A stretch of 64,000 nucleotides of DNA from the NCBI RefSeq assembly GCF_001042635.1, contig NZ_AP012331.1, positions 186,001 through 250,000 on the forward strand. Reading direction: 5' to 3'. Below are positions 18,635 to 31,232 of this stretch, in pieces (positions within the stretch are counted from its first letter, which is position 1; every line of letters begins with the position of its first letter). The stretch comes from Bifidobacterium scardovii JCM 12489 = DSM 13734. GTDB lineage: Bacteria > Actinomycetota > Actinomycetes > Actinomycetales > Bifidobacteriaceae. A program made the translations under genes and the position numbers. The notes under the pieces are model-generated. The model was not told where the DNA came from. It searched no databases and saw nothing but the letters and a program-made list of their open reading frames with translations.

Positions 18635-19909
18635 ATGACTCAATCCGGGCGCGTGCAGCGTCTCATCCAGGATGCATTGGACCGTGCGGTCGATAACGGC
18701 GAGGTGGCCGGCGTAAACATGCTGGTCGTCCAGCATGGCGAGGAACGGTGGTATGCCGAAGCCGGCATGCGCAGCATCGAGCGCGGCGAGGCGATGACCC
18801 GCGACACGATCGTCCGCCTGTATTCGCAGAGCAAGCCGATCACCGGCACCGCCGCGATGATATTGGCCGAGCGTGGGCTGCTTGACCTTGCATCGCCGGT
18901 CAGCGACTACTTGCCCGGATTCAAGGGGCAGCGCGTCACCACGGAATTCATCGACCGCCTGTCGAACGACATCCCGACCGAGGCCGCGGGCACGACCGGC
19001 AACCATGACGACGACGGAACGCATACCGCCCCGGCCGTGCGCGAGGTGACGGTCAAGGACCTGCTGACCATGACCTCCGGCCTGCCGTACGGCGACTCCG
19101 CGTTCGAGGCCGGTCGTCTCGCCGGCAAGGTGTACGACGAGCTCGATGCGCGTCTGCATGGCCCGGACCCGATGGGCACCGTCGAGTTCGCGAATAGGCT
19201 GGGGCAGTGCCCGCTGCGATTCCAGCCGGGATCGCGCTGGATGTACGGCACGAGCGCCGATATCGTCGGCGCGATCGTCGAAGTGGTGAGTGGCAGACGA
19301 TTCGGCGATTTCCTGCATGACGAGATATTCGGCCCGCTCGGCATGGACGACACCGCGTTCTATGTGCCCGAAAGCAAGCTGCACCGTCTTGCCGCGATCT
19401 ACGACAATCCGGACAATCCGCTGGATCCGGCCAACGCGGGCAAGCCGCTGCGCGAGATCGTCACCGACCACCTCGGCGTGGAGTACGCGCCGACCAAGGA
19501 CCCGGCGTACCAGGCCGGCGGCGCGGGGCTCAAATCCACTTTGGACGACTATGCGAAGTTCGGTCGCATGCTGCTCAACGGCGGCGAGCTGGGCGGCGAG
19601 CGCATCCTGCAGCCGAAGACCGTGCGCATGATGACCTCGGGCTCGATGTACGCCCGGCACTACCCCGATTTCGAGGAATGGCAGCCCGGCTGCAACTACA
19701 ACACGTTCATGCGCATCGTCGAGGAACCGGGCAAATCCACGATGATCAGCAACCCGGGCGAATACGGCTGGGACGGCTGGCTCGGCACGTATTTCTGCAA
19801 CGACCCGATGAGCGATTCCACCTTCCTGTTCATGATCCAGCTCGCCAACGCCGGCACGACGGCGTTCACCCGCAAGGTCAAGAACATCGTCAACGCGCAC
19901 CTCGAATAG
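18635..19909 (+). CDS. Serine hydrolase of the beta-lactamase/esterase family
   Basis: A 424-residue protein of the penicillin-binding-protein-like (class C beta-lactamase/EstB) fold. The catalytic Ser-x-x-Lys is in YSQSKPITG near residue 70. A YGTS motif stands at the usual Tyr-x-Asn position (about residue 206), and GGAGLKST fits the family. There is no signal peptide, so it is probably a cytoplasmic esterase or peptidase rather than a resistance enzyme. The start has AAAGGAG nine bases upstream; the frame is open further upstream but lacks a ribosome site. In this glycan locus a deacetylase role on acetylated mannan is possible but unproven. Confidence 0.82.
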   Translation: MTQSGRVQRLIQDALDRAVDNGEVAGVNMLVVQHGEERWYAEAGMRSIERGEAMTRDTIVRLYSQSKPITGTAAMILAERGLLDLASPVSDYLPGFKGQRVTTEFIDRLSNDIPTEAAGTTGNHDDDGTHTAPAVREVTVKDLLTMTSGLPYGDSAFEAGRLAGKVYDELDARLHGPDPMGTVEFANRLGQCPLRFQPGSRWMYGTSADIVGAIVEVVSGRRFGDFLHDEIFGPLGMDDTAFYVPESKLHRLAAIYDNPDNPLDPANAGKPLREIVTDHLGVEYAPTKDPAYQAGGAGLKSTLDDYAKFGRMLLNGGELGGERILQPKTVRMMTSGSMYARHYPDFEEWQPGCNYNTFMRIVEEPGKSTMISNPGEYGWDGWLGTYFCNDPMSDSTFLFMIQLANAGTTAFTRKVKNIVNAHLE

Positions 19910-20013
19910 GGGAACACGAATAGGGGGCCTGCTGAGGGCGGTGCTGGTTGGCTGCATCAGCGTGAAGCACCGGCGCATTGCAAGCCGTTGAAGTGATGCC
20001 GGACGATTCATGA

Positions 20014-20072
20014 CGCCAACACGGCTGAGGGGCGGAATGGCATGACCATTCCGCCCCTCAGCCGTGTTGGCG
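20014..20072. terminator. Strong bidirectional hairpin, perfect 27-bp stem
   Basis: The arms 20014-20040 and 20046-20072 are perfectly complementary with a five-base loop. It lies in the 234-bp gap between the convergent serine hydrolase and mannanase genes. Confidence 0.85.
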
Positions 20073-20124
20073 GGTCTTTGTCATGTGGATCTCGGGAAGG
20101 TCGGAGACCCACATGACAAAGACC
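20073..20124. terminator. Second hairpin in convergent gap
   Basis: GGTCTTTGTCATGTGG (20073-20088) pairs perfectly with 20109-20124. It abuts the 27-bp hairpin and lies just past the mannanase stop, so it probably terminates the minus-strand transcript. Confidence 0.75.
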
Positions 20125-20143
20125 TTCAGTTGGCCTTGACGCG

Positions 20144-22531
20144 TCAGCCGCGCTTTGACGCTCGGAGCGCGAGCCAACCGCCTGCCAGCAGCATCAACGC
20201 GATGCCGGCGATGGCGGCCACGGCGGCACCGGTCGACGCCAGATCGGCCTTGTTGCCACTCTGCTTCTGATGATCCGAGGCCTGCATATTCGACTGATTC
20301 TTGTCAGACGACTGATCGCTCGGCTGCTGCGGCTGATCCGAGGGTTGTCCCGAAGGCTTTTCCGCGGGCTGCTGCGGCTGCGGGGTTTCGGAACCGTCAT
20401 TGCCGTTGCCGGTGTTTCCGTTGCCGTCCTCGCCCTTGTTGCCGTCATCTCCGCCGTTGTTGTCCTGATCGTCGGCATCGTTGGTCAGGTGGATGTTGTC
20501 GATGACGATGGCGCCGTTGCGGGGCGTGTCTCCCCCGTTGTCGTTGATGTACAGGCTGAACCCGGTGACCTTGGCCAGGCGTGCGGCGTCCAGCTTCTCG
20601 CCGGCGTGCGCGGTATCCCAGGCGGCGGGCACGAACTCGTCGGCGGTGAGCGTGACGGTGCGCCTGCCGGACTGCTCCAGGGACGGGTATGCCTCGAAAT
20701 AGATGCCGTCGGCAACGACCTGCACCACCATCTTCTGGCCGGAGCCGTCCGAGGTGAGATCGAAGGCGAGTTCGTCGTACCGCGACCAGTCGGTCACCGG
20801 CAGGGACCCAAACGTCACGCCGACGTAGTTGGTCGTGCTGAAATCGTAGGACATGCGCAGGGCCTTGCCGTTGGCGCCGCCATCCACCAGCGACAGCATG
20901 TCGGTAGCGCCGCTGTTGACCGCATAGCTGGTGCGCAGTTCGTCGTCGTCCACGTAGGAGTCGAAATTGTCGATGACGTTGGGTGCCGAGGTTGGGCGGC
21001 TGCCGAGAATGACGTCGGCCGCGTCGGTGAGCTCGCCCTGATCGGTGACTACGTGGAGCTTCAGCGTGACGAGTCTGTTGGTGCGCAGTTCGGCGGGCAC
21101 GTCCCACGTCGTCTTGAGATAGCCGTTGGCGTCTTCGGCCATGGCGTACTGGGTGCCATCGTCGCCGGCGGTGAACCAAGCCTTGGATACGGTTGCGTCG
21201 CCATCCACCTTGGCGTAGATGTCGGTGGTCTGCTGTTCGATGCGGGTTCTGGAGACCGGGTTGGCGAAGTGCACGACCGGGGTGTAAGGCACGGCTTCGT
21301 AAGAGCCGGAGAAATCGTTGGCCTCGCCGCTGGCCAGCACCAGACCGGGGCGCTTGGCGAACGTGGCGAAGTCATCGGCCAGCGCATTGCCTTCCCACGG
21401 CACGAATGCGTTATCGGTGCCGAAATTCGCCCAAGTGAGCATGTACGCGATGCCACGGGCCTCGGGATCGGCCTTGATGGTGTCGAATACGTGGGTGAAC
21501 CATTCGGGGTCGGTCACGTTTCCGGTGACTCCCTTGTTGCCCAATGGGCCGAATTCGGTCATGGCGGGGATCTTGCCAGTGGCGCGCGCCTTGCGCACGA
21601 TCATGGCCAGATCGGTCACCGCGCCCTTGGCCCAAGCCACGGTATCCGCCGAATCGTTGTCGTACAGGTCGTAGCCCAGCACGTCCACGTACTCGTCTCC
21701 CGGGTATGCCGCGAGATAACGCTGTTCGTCGCCGTTGAACGTGCCGTTGGGGGAGTAGGCGAAGAGCAGGTTGTGCACATTCTTGGTATCGCGCAGGTAA
21801 TCGACGATGTACCGGTACAGCGCGATGCGCTCCGCGTCGGTGGCGTGGCCGGCGCCCCACCAGAACCAGGCGCCGTTGCTCTCATGCAGCGGACGATAGA
21901 TGATGGGGATCAGTGTGCCGTCCGCACGCTTGGACTCCTGCGCGAACCGCGCCACGGCGTCCAGATATTCGTTGAGCTTGGGCTGCAGGTCGCCTCCGGG
22001 CAGCAGACGGTCCACGGCGCGCGTGGTGTCGTTGAAGTTGCCTCCGGTGGCGGGGTTGTACCAGTGCGACGACAGGGTGACGATGGCTCCGATGCTGTCC
22101 GCCTGGCGGACCTCGTCGGCCATCTTGGTGATGTTCTCATCGATGGATGCATCCTGCGAGCCGGGCCCCTCATAGCCGTAGAAGGAGAGCGTGTCCATGC
22201 CCCACATCGCCGGGTACTTGCCGGTCAGCGCATAGACATCGGAGTTGGTTCCCTTGTTCTGTTCGGGTGTGGAGATGGCATAGTCCACGGCATGCTGATG
22301 CCCGAACAGGGTGTTGCCGCCGTTATCCCTCAGCTTGGCGAACAGATCCTTGGTTTCGGGGGTGGCATGCGTATCGGCGATATTGACCGTCGATGCGGTG
22401 GCTGGTGCCTGCGCGGGCTGTTCCGTGGCCATGGCGGTGCCGGACAACAAACCGCCGCCCGCTGTTGCCATGGCAAGTGCGCACACGACTGCCGTGAAAC
22501 GCCGGCGCGTGGTGGATGGTGTGATGGGCAT
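20144..22531 (-). CDS. Secreted wall-anchored GH26 endo-beta-mannanase with CBM-like domain
   Basis: A 795-residue extracellular mannanase. A signal peptide (about residues 1-36, with an RRR basic start) is followed by a GH26 barrel with acid/base E217 in HESNGAWFWW and nucleophile E326 in MTEFG. After this come an immunoglobulin-like domain (about 410-520) and a carbohydrate-binding-like beta domain (about 525-690) resembling CBM23 of other bifidobacterial mannanases. A Gly/Asn/Gln/Pro-rich spacer leads to LASTG, a membrane helix and a basic tail, a sortase sorting signal. The start at 22531 has GAAAGGAAA upstream. It likely makes the first cut in mannan at the cell surface. Confidence 0.9.
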   Translation of the reverse strand: MPITPSTTRRRFTAVVCALAMATAGGGLLSGTAMATEQPAQAPATASTVNIADTHATPETKDLFAKLRDNGGNTLFGHQHAVDYAISTPEQNKGTNSDVYALTGKYPAMWGMDTLSFYGYEGPGSQDASIDENITKMADEVRQADSIGAIVTLSSHWYNPATGGNFNDTTRAVDRLLPGGDLQPKLNEYLDAVARFAQESKRADGTLIPIIYRPLHESNGAWFWWGAGHATDAERIALYRYIVDYLRDTKNVHNLLFAYSPNGTFNGDEQRYLAAYPGDEYVDVLGYDLYDNDSADTVAWAKGAVTDLAMIVRKARATGKIPAMTEFGPLGNKGVTGNVTDPEWFTHVFDTIKADPEARGIAYMLTWANFGTDNAFVPWEGNALADDFATFAKRPGLVLASGEANDFSGSYEAVPYTPVVHFANPVSRTRIEQQTTDIYAKVDGDATVSKAWFTAGDDGTQYAMAEDANGYLKTTWDVPAELRTNRLVTLKLHVVTDQGELTDAADVILGSRPTSAPNVIDNFDSYVDDDELRTSYAVNSGATDMLSLVDGGANGKALRMSYDFSTTNYVGVTFGSLPVTDWSRYDELAFDLTSDGSGQKMVVQVVADGIYFEAYPSLEQSGRRTVTLTADEFVPAAWDTAHAGEKLDAARLAKVTGFSLYINDNGGDTPRNGAIVIDNIHLTNDADDQDNNGGDDGNKGEDGNGNTGNGNDGSETPQPQQPAEKPSGQPSDQPQQPSDQSSDKNQSNMQASDHQKQSGNKADLASTGAAVAAIAGIALMLLAGGWLALRASKRG

Positions 22532-22589
22532 GGATGTGGTTTTCCTTTCTTCCGGCGAACCTGCTCGGCTTCGAGCGCTCTGCATTGAG

Positions 22590-22601
22590 TTAACCGGTTG
22601 A
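22590..22601. promoter_or_regulatory. LacI-type operator O1 of mannanase
   Basis: TTAACCGGTTGA, centred on CCGG, lies just downstream of the predicted -10 box on the minus strand, where a bound repressor would block initiation. Its core matches 22,701 and resembles 9,152. Confidence 0.65.
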
Positions 22602-22606
22602 GTAAA

Positions 22607-22634
22607 AGTATAGATATAATCAGCGTACTTTCAA
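22607..22634 (-). promoter_or_regulatory. Predicted promoter of secreted mannanase
   Basis: On the minus strand TTGAAA (22634-22629) is followed after 16 bases by TATACT (22612-22607). This is a good sigma-70-like match, about 80 bp before the start codon and between two operator-like palindromes. Confidence 0.6.
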
Positions 22635-22694
22635 TGTGTTCCCAGAAAGAAAAGGCGAAATCCTAATGTTTTGTAGGTAAAAAAACTCGGAAAG

Positions 22695-22718
22695 TGATAC
22701 TTAACCGGTTGTGTATCA
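22695..22718. promoter_or_regulatory. LacI-type operator O2, extended palindrome
   Basis: TTAACCGGTT (22701-22710) is flanked by TGATAC and GTATCA, making a 24-bp palindrome. It lies upstream of the -35 box, about 110 bp from O1, which could allow looping by a dimer-of-dimers repressor. Confidence 0.55.
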
Positions 22719-22790
22719 GCGTGTTGTTGGTTATTGATTGGAGCCGCAAGCGGGAATGGGATGGAACGCACTCATAGCGGATGCATCCAT

Positions 22791-22821
22791 AAGAAAAACA
22801 GCTTCCCGCGTGGGAAGCTGT
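22791..22821 (-). terminator. Intrinsic terminator of beta-galactosidase gene
   Basis: ACAGCTTCCC (22798-22807) pairs perfectly with 22812-22821 over a four-base loop. Read on the minus strand, the stem is followed by TTTTT. It lies about 70 bp past the lacZ stop. Confidence 0.85.
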
Positions 22822-22888
22822 GAAGGATTTTCGCATTTGGAAGCCAGGGGGGCGCCGTGCGGCGTCCCCATACAGCCGTTGCGAGCCG

Positions 22889-26809
<3,921 letters not shown>

Positions 26810-26836
26810 TTATGCGCTTTCCGCACGCGGAGCGCC

Positions 26837-27991
26837 ATGGCGGTTATGCGTGATAATATGCACAAAATGATTGCTCATGGTGCATCTCTGCCCTCGCCCG
26901 CGGAACCGGCTGCGAAACCGGCCTCCGCGCCGGCCGATGCGGAGCTGGGGCGCGCACTGACCGGCAGCGTGCGCGGCATGGATATCAACGCCGGCTATCT
27001 GTACGGCGTGGATGCTGACATCGTGCGGACCGGAACGCTGATGGTCACCGCCTGCGGCCGCTACCGCATGGTGACGCGGGACGAATTCGCCACGACTCGT
27101 CTCGGCGGGCGCCGGGACTACCAGCTGCTGTATGTGCATGCAGGATATGCGACTTTCCTCAAGGGAGGGGCCGAACGGCGTGTGGGCGCCGGGACGCTGG
27201 TGCTCTATGAGCCGGGCGAGCCGCAGCGGTATGCGTATCGCGCGGCCGACGGCACCGAGGTGTATTGGGTGCATTTCACCGGCGACCGCATGCACGGACT
27301 GCTCGACGGCTTCGACGGGGCCGGGGATGGGAACGCCGGCGCGGATGGCCGGGGCGTCGTCCATCTTGAGCCGTCGGCGGAGTACGCGCGGCTGTTCAAC
27401 CGTATGATCGGCGAACTGCAATTGCGCCGCATGTCGTTCGGCGAGCTGGTGGCGAACGATCTGTGCCATCTGCTGTTGATGGTCGGCCGCCAAGTGGCCG
27501 AGTCGAGCGGGAGAAGCGCGATGCCGGCGGGCATGGGCGGCGGAATGGGCGGCGGAATGGAGGCCGGTGGGGTCGCGCTGTCGGATGCCCGAGGCACCGA
27601 AGCGGATGATTTCGCCGGCATCACCGGCGTCGTCGGTATCGGATGGGCCGGAGCCGGGTATGCCGGCACCCGCCGGCTGTCGACGATGGTGCAGCAGGCG
27701 GTGCAGTATTTTCACCGGCATTTCGCCGAGAATATCAGCGTGTCCGACTATGCGCGCGAGCATGGGGTGAGCGTCAGCTGGTTCATCCGCGACTTCCGCG
27801 AATCGGTGGGCGTGCCGCCGATGCGCTACATCACCGATCTGCGTCTCAACGAGGCGCGCATGCTGCTGGAGAGCACGGTCTATCCGATCGCCGAAATCGC
27901 CGATATGGTCGGCTACGACAATCCGCTGTACTTCAGCCGGCTGTTCCGCTCACGCTTCGGGCAGCCGCCGTCGAGGTACCGCGGCCAATGA
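26837..27991 (+). CDS. AraC-family transcriptional regulator
   Basis: A 384-residue regulator with an N-terminal cupin-like sensor (about residues 60-160, including YWVHFTGDRMHGLLD) and two C-terminal helix-turn-helix motifs (about 300-380, ending in YFSRLFRSRFGQPPSRYR). Between them is a Gly/Met-rich linker. The start is uncertain: no clear ribosome site is seen, and in-frame ATGs also lie at 26858, 26867 and 26879. It is divergent from lacZ with a gap of about 100 bp, so it probably controls lacZ in response to a sugar. TATGCG-type repeats in the gap may be its binding sites. Confidence 0.85.
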   Translation: MAVMRDNMHKMIAHGASLPSPAEPAAKPASAPADAELGRALTGSVRGMDINAGYLYGVDADIVRTGTLMVTACGRYRMVTRDEFATTRLGGRRDYQLLYVHAGYATFLKGGAERRVGAGTLVLYEPGEPQRYAYRAADGTEVYWVHFTGDRMHGLLDGFDGAGDGNAGADGRGVVHLEPSAEYARLFNRMIGELQLRRMSFGELVANDLCHLLLMVGRQVAESSGRSAMPAGMGGGMGGGMEAGGVALSDARGTEADDFAGITGVVGIGWAGAGYAGTRRLSTMVQQAVQYFHRHFAENISVSDYAREHGVSVSWFIRDFRESVGVPPMRYITDLRLNEARMLLESTVYPIAEIADMVGYDNPLYFSRLFRSRFGQPPSRYRGQ

Positions 27992-28008
27992 TACCGGCGG
28001 CGTGGGCG

Positions 28009-29487
28009 TCACTTCCCGCGCGCCTGCGTGGCCTGGTAGGCGGCGAGCAGGATCGCCAGCCAGATCACGCCGGCGATCACGGCGATGCGGTAGCTCGACG
28101 AGAAGCACATGAGCACCACCACCAGCGCGAGGAACGCCAGCACGATGTACGGCATCACGCGCGCGAGCGGCAGCTTGAACTGGATGCGCCCAAGCGCCTC
28201 GTCCCCGGTCAGCCCGGCGAGCTCGCCCGGGCCGTCGCCGGCGGCGACGTGGCGGCGGAAATGGATCTCGGTGACCATGATCATCGACCAGTTGATCACG
28301 CCGGCGATGGTCGCGATGCTCATCAGATAGTTGAACGCGAACGCCGGCCACAGGAACACGACCACCACGGCCAGCGCGGTGACCGCCGCGCTGGCGAGCA
28401 CGCCGGCCACCGGCACGCCGTGGAAGCTGAGCCGGCCGAGGATCTCGGGGGCGTTGCCCTGCCTGGCCAGCGAGTAGAGCATGCGCGAATTGGCGTACAG
28501 GCCGGAGTTGTAGACGCTCATCACGGCGGTCAGGCACACGAAGTTCAGGATGCCCGCGGCCGCGTGCACGCCGACCGAATCGAAGATCTGCACGAACGGG
28601 CTGGTCTTGCCGTCGATCGTGTTCCACGGCACCACGGCCATGATCACGCCGAGCGCGCCGATGTAGAACACGAGGATGCGCCAGATGATGCCGTTCGTGG
28701 CCTTCGGGATCGTGGTGCGCGGGTCTTCCGTCTCGCCGGCGGTGATGCCGATCAGCTCGGTGCCGCCGAAGCTGAACATCACCACGCACAGCGCCATGAG
28801 CAGGCCGGTCCACTGGCCGTCCGAGGTGTGCTGCATGAGCCCGTTCGGCAGGAATCCGCCGTCGAGCGCGAACCAGTTGGCGAAGCTTGCCCTGATGCCT
28901 GAATCGGTCGGCAGCCCGGCCGCCAGCACCGCCAGTCCGCCGGCGATCATCGCGACCACGGCCACGATCTTGATGATCGCGAACCAGAATTCGAACTCGC
29001 CGAACTTGCTCACGCCGAGCAGGTTTGCGGCGGCGATCACCACCAGGAACACGGCCGCCGAGACCCATTGCGGGATGGCGGGGAACCAGTAGTTGACGAA
29101 GCTGCCGACCACCGACAGCTCGACCATCGACACGAGGATGTAGTTGAACCAGTAGTTCCAGCCGCTCACGAAACCGGCGCGCTTCGACCAGTACCGGGTG
29201 GCGTAGTAGCTGAACGCGCCGGCCCTCGGATCCTCGACCGACATCTCGCTCAGCGCGCGCACGATCATGAAGATCGCCAGACCGCCGACCAGATAGGCGA
29301 GCAGGATCGACGGGCCGGCCAGCGCGATCGACTCGCTGGAGCCGTAGAACAGGCCGGTGCCGATGGCCCCGCCCAATGCGATGAGCTGAATATGGCGGTT
29401 TTTCAGTGATTTGCGGAGCGTCGCGGGGGCTGGTGTTTGGCCCGGCGACGCTGCCGGCGCGTATGGACGCTTGTTCGCTGCATTCAT
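28009..29487 (-). CDS. APC-family amino-acid permease
   Basis: A 492-residue permease of the amino acid-polyamine-organocation superfamily with about 12 membrane helices. The N-terminal GGAIGTGLFYGSS motif and SEMSVEDPRAGAF stretch are typical of the AnsP/GabP/ProY group. The substrate cannot be assigned. The frame stays open to 30546 because the upstream region is GC-rich, but ATG at 29487 has GGAGAAG upstream and gives the family N terminus. It converges with the AraC gene and follows a TetR-type regulator on the same strand, which may be co-transcribed. Confidence 0.88.
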   Translation of the reverse strand: MNAANKRPYAPAASPGQTPAPATLRKSLKNRHIQLIALGGAIGTGLFYGSSESIALAGPSILLAYLVGGLAIFMIVRALSEMSVEDPRAGAFSYYATRYWSKRAGFVSGWNYWFNYILVSMVELSVVGSFVNYWFPAIPQWVSAAVFLVVIAAANLLGVSKFGEFEFWFAIIKIVAVVAMIAGGLAVLAAGLPTDSGIRASFANWFALDGGFLPNGLMQHTSDGQWTGLLMALCVVMFSFGGTELIGITAGETEDPRTTIPKATNGIIWRILVFYIGALGVIMAVVPWNTIDGKTSPFVQIFDSVGVHAAAGILNFVCLTAVMSVYNSGLYANSRMLYSLARQGNAPEILGRLSFHGVPVAGVLASAAVTALAVVVVFLWPAFAFNYLMSIATIAGVINWSMIMVTEIHFRRHVAAGDGPGELAGLTGDEALGRIQFKLPLARVMPYIVLAFLALVVVLMCFSSSYRIAVIAGVIWLAILLAAYQATQARGK

Positions 29488-29639
29488 GCCATCTTCTCCC
29501 CATGCGTGTGGTTCCGGTGGTTCCGTGTGGTTCCGGCGGTTTCGGTGGTTCCGGCGGTGCCAGGCGTCTGCCTGATCCGCGCCATGCTGCCTGATTGTAA
29601 GCCGTTCCGCCGCGCGCCTTGCCGGGGCCGGCGGGGCCG

Positions 29640-30209
29640 TCACCTGCCGGTCGGCATGCCCATTGTGAAAATCGTGTGGGCAACGGCTTCGGGCGAGGCC
29701 TCGAGATCGGTGGACAGCCAGTACTGCAGCAGCCCGATGCTGCCCGAGACGGCGAACCGCATGCGCATCTGCGCCTCGGCCGGGTCGGCCGCGGCGTTCT
29801 GCAGCTGTTCGGCGATCGCGTGCCGGCTGTATATCAGCCCGAGCAGCTGCTGCTGGAACCCCACATCGGCCTGCGGGCTCATCAGCACCCGCAGATGGTT
29901 GCGGTTGTCGGCGATGTATTGGCAGATGTGCCCGATGATATGCTCGATGCCGGCGGCGTCCGGCTGCGCGAGCAGCTGGTCGAGCGCGCCCGTGATCCAG
30001 TCCATCGTCTCGTCCTCGATGTCGTGCATCATCTCTTCGATGCTGTCGTAGTGCGCGTAGAACGTGGAACGGTTCACGTCGGCGCGTTCGCACAGCTCCT
30101 TGACGGTGATCGCGCCGAGCGTCTTTTCGTGCAGCAGCTCGATCAGCGCGTCCTGCATGGTGCGTCTCGTGTACCGGGTGCGCCGGCTGTCGGTCAGTGT
30201 TTTCGCCAT
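29640..30209 (-). CDS. TetR-family transcriptional regulator
   Basis: A 189-residue TetR-type repressor. The helix-turn-helix (about residues 28-50) contains ITVKELCERADVNRSTFYAH. The C-terminal ligand domain is variable, as is usual. The frame is open to 30419, but ATG at 30209 with GGGGGA upstream is the natural start. It is divergent from the ABC exporter operon at 30,531, the classic layout for a TetR controlling an exporter. A 24-bp symmetric site at 30,423 is the likely operator. Confidence 0.88.
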   Translation of the reverse strand: MAKTLTDSRRTRYTRRTMQDALIELLHEKTLGAITVKELCERADVNRSTFYAHYDSIEEMMHDIEDETMDWITGALDQLLAQPDAAGIEHIIGHICQYIADNRNHLRVLMSPQADVGFQQQLLGLIYSRHAIAEQLQNAAADPAEAQMRMRFAVSGSIGLLQYWLSTDLEASPEAVAHTIFTMGMPTGR

Positions 30210-30224
30210 GACGTCCCCCTGTGG

Positions 30225-30370
30225 TCGATTCGTCCGGTTTGCCGGTATGTCGGTCTGCGGTCCTGTCGGTTTCCGGCCCCTCCCGGTCTTTCCGGTTTTC
30301 CTGCCCTGCCGGTTTTTGCCCTGCCGGCCCGTCGTGGCGCCGTGCCGCGCGCCGTGCCGCGCGTGGCTGG
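30225..30370. repeat. CCGGT/GCCGTGCCG-rich low-complexity leader
   Basis: The minus-strand leader of the TetR gene consists largely of short repeats of CCGGT, TTTCCGG and GCCGTGCCGCGCG. No protein or structured RNA can be assigned. A similar GGTTCCGG-type run lies at about 29,510-29,570, before the permease gene. Confidence 0.6.
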
Positions 30371-30422
30371 CGCGCGGGCCGACACAAGATAAGCCGACTG
30401 TTGGTTGCGAAACCGACATGGT

Positions 30423-30446
30423 GTTGTTTTACTTGAGTATAGCAAC
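30423..30446. promoter_or_regulatory. Probable TetR operator
   Basis: GTTG-TTT-TACT-TG-AGTA-TAG-CAAC is symmetric about its centre. It lies in the divergent TetR/exporter gap and includes TATAGC/TATACT-like sequences on both strands that could serve as -10 boxes. Confidence 0.55.
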
Positions 30447-30530
30447 AATCGCCGGCGTCCGCCCGTAAAACGATGCCGGCGGCGGGCGGAGACGCGCGGA
30501 GGAGCGCGGGAACCATGCGGGAGGCGTGCG

Positions 30531-31232
30531 ATGGCGTACATAGCATTTGACCGGGTCGTCAAGGAGTACCCGTCCGGCGGCAGCGTGATCCGCGCGCTCG
30601 ACGAGGCGAGCTTCACCGCCGAACAGGGCGAGCTCAGCGTGATCCTGGGCCAGTCGGGCGCCGGCAAAACCACCGCGCTGAACATTCTCGGCGGCATGGA
30701 CACCGCCACGTCGGGCCGGGTCGTCGTCGGCGGGCGCGACATCACCGGCCTGCGGAAAAAGGAGCTGATCGCCTATCGGCGCGACGATATCGGCTTCGTG
30801 TTCCAGTTCTACAATCTCGTGCCGAACCTGACCGCTCTGGAAAACGTGGAGCTCGCCTCGCAGATCTGCCCCGACCACTTCGACCCGGCCGATACCCTGC
30901 GCAAGGTCGGGCTGGGGGACCGGCTCAACAATTTCCCCGCGCAGCTGTCGGGCGGCGAGCAGCAGCGCGTCTCGATAGCCCGGGCCATCGCCAAGAAGCC
31001 GAAACTGCTGCTGTGCGACGAGCCGACCGGCGCGCTCGACTATGAAACCGGCAAGGAGGTGCTCCAGCTGCTGCAGGATTTCTGCCGCGACGAGGGCATG
31101 ACCGTGATGATCATCACCCACAACTCCGCGCTCGCCCCGATGGCGCACAAGGTGATCCGGTTCCGTTCCGGCAAGGTGACCAGCGAGGAGCGCAACGCCT
31201 CGCCGCAGCCCATCTCCGACATCGAATGGTAG
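30531..31232 (+). CDS. ABC transporter ATP-binding protein (LolD/MacB type)
   Basis: A 233-residue ATPase. Walker A is GQSGAGKTT (about residues 37-45), the signature is LSGGEQQR and Walker B is [12 protein letters not shown]; the family is LolD/MacB/FtsE-like. It overlaps the following large permease by seven bases and so is translationally coupled to it. The start at 30531 is the first in-frame ATG; only a weak purine-rich site precedes it. It powers the exporter or mechanotransmission complex made with the next gene. Confidence 0.9.
   Translation: MAYIAFDRVVKEYPSGGSVIRALDEASFTAEQGELSVILGQSGAGKTTALNILGGMDTATSGRVVVGGRDITGLRKKELIAYRRDDIGFVFQFYNLVPNLTALENVELASQICPDHFDPADTLRKVGLGDRLNNFPAQLSGGEQQRVSIARAIAKKPKLLLCDEPTGALDYETGKEVLQLLQDFCRDEGMTVMIITHNSALAPMAHKVIRFRSGKVTSEERNASPQPISDIEW

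Noticed and set aside
28009..30546. An 845-residue fusion of an N-terminal extension and the APC permease
   Set aside because: The extension comes from reading the TetR gene and its leader in another frame. ATG at 29487 with a ribosome site gives the normal permease.
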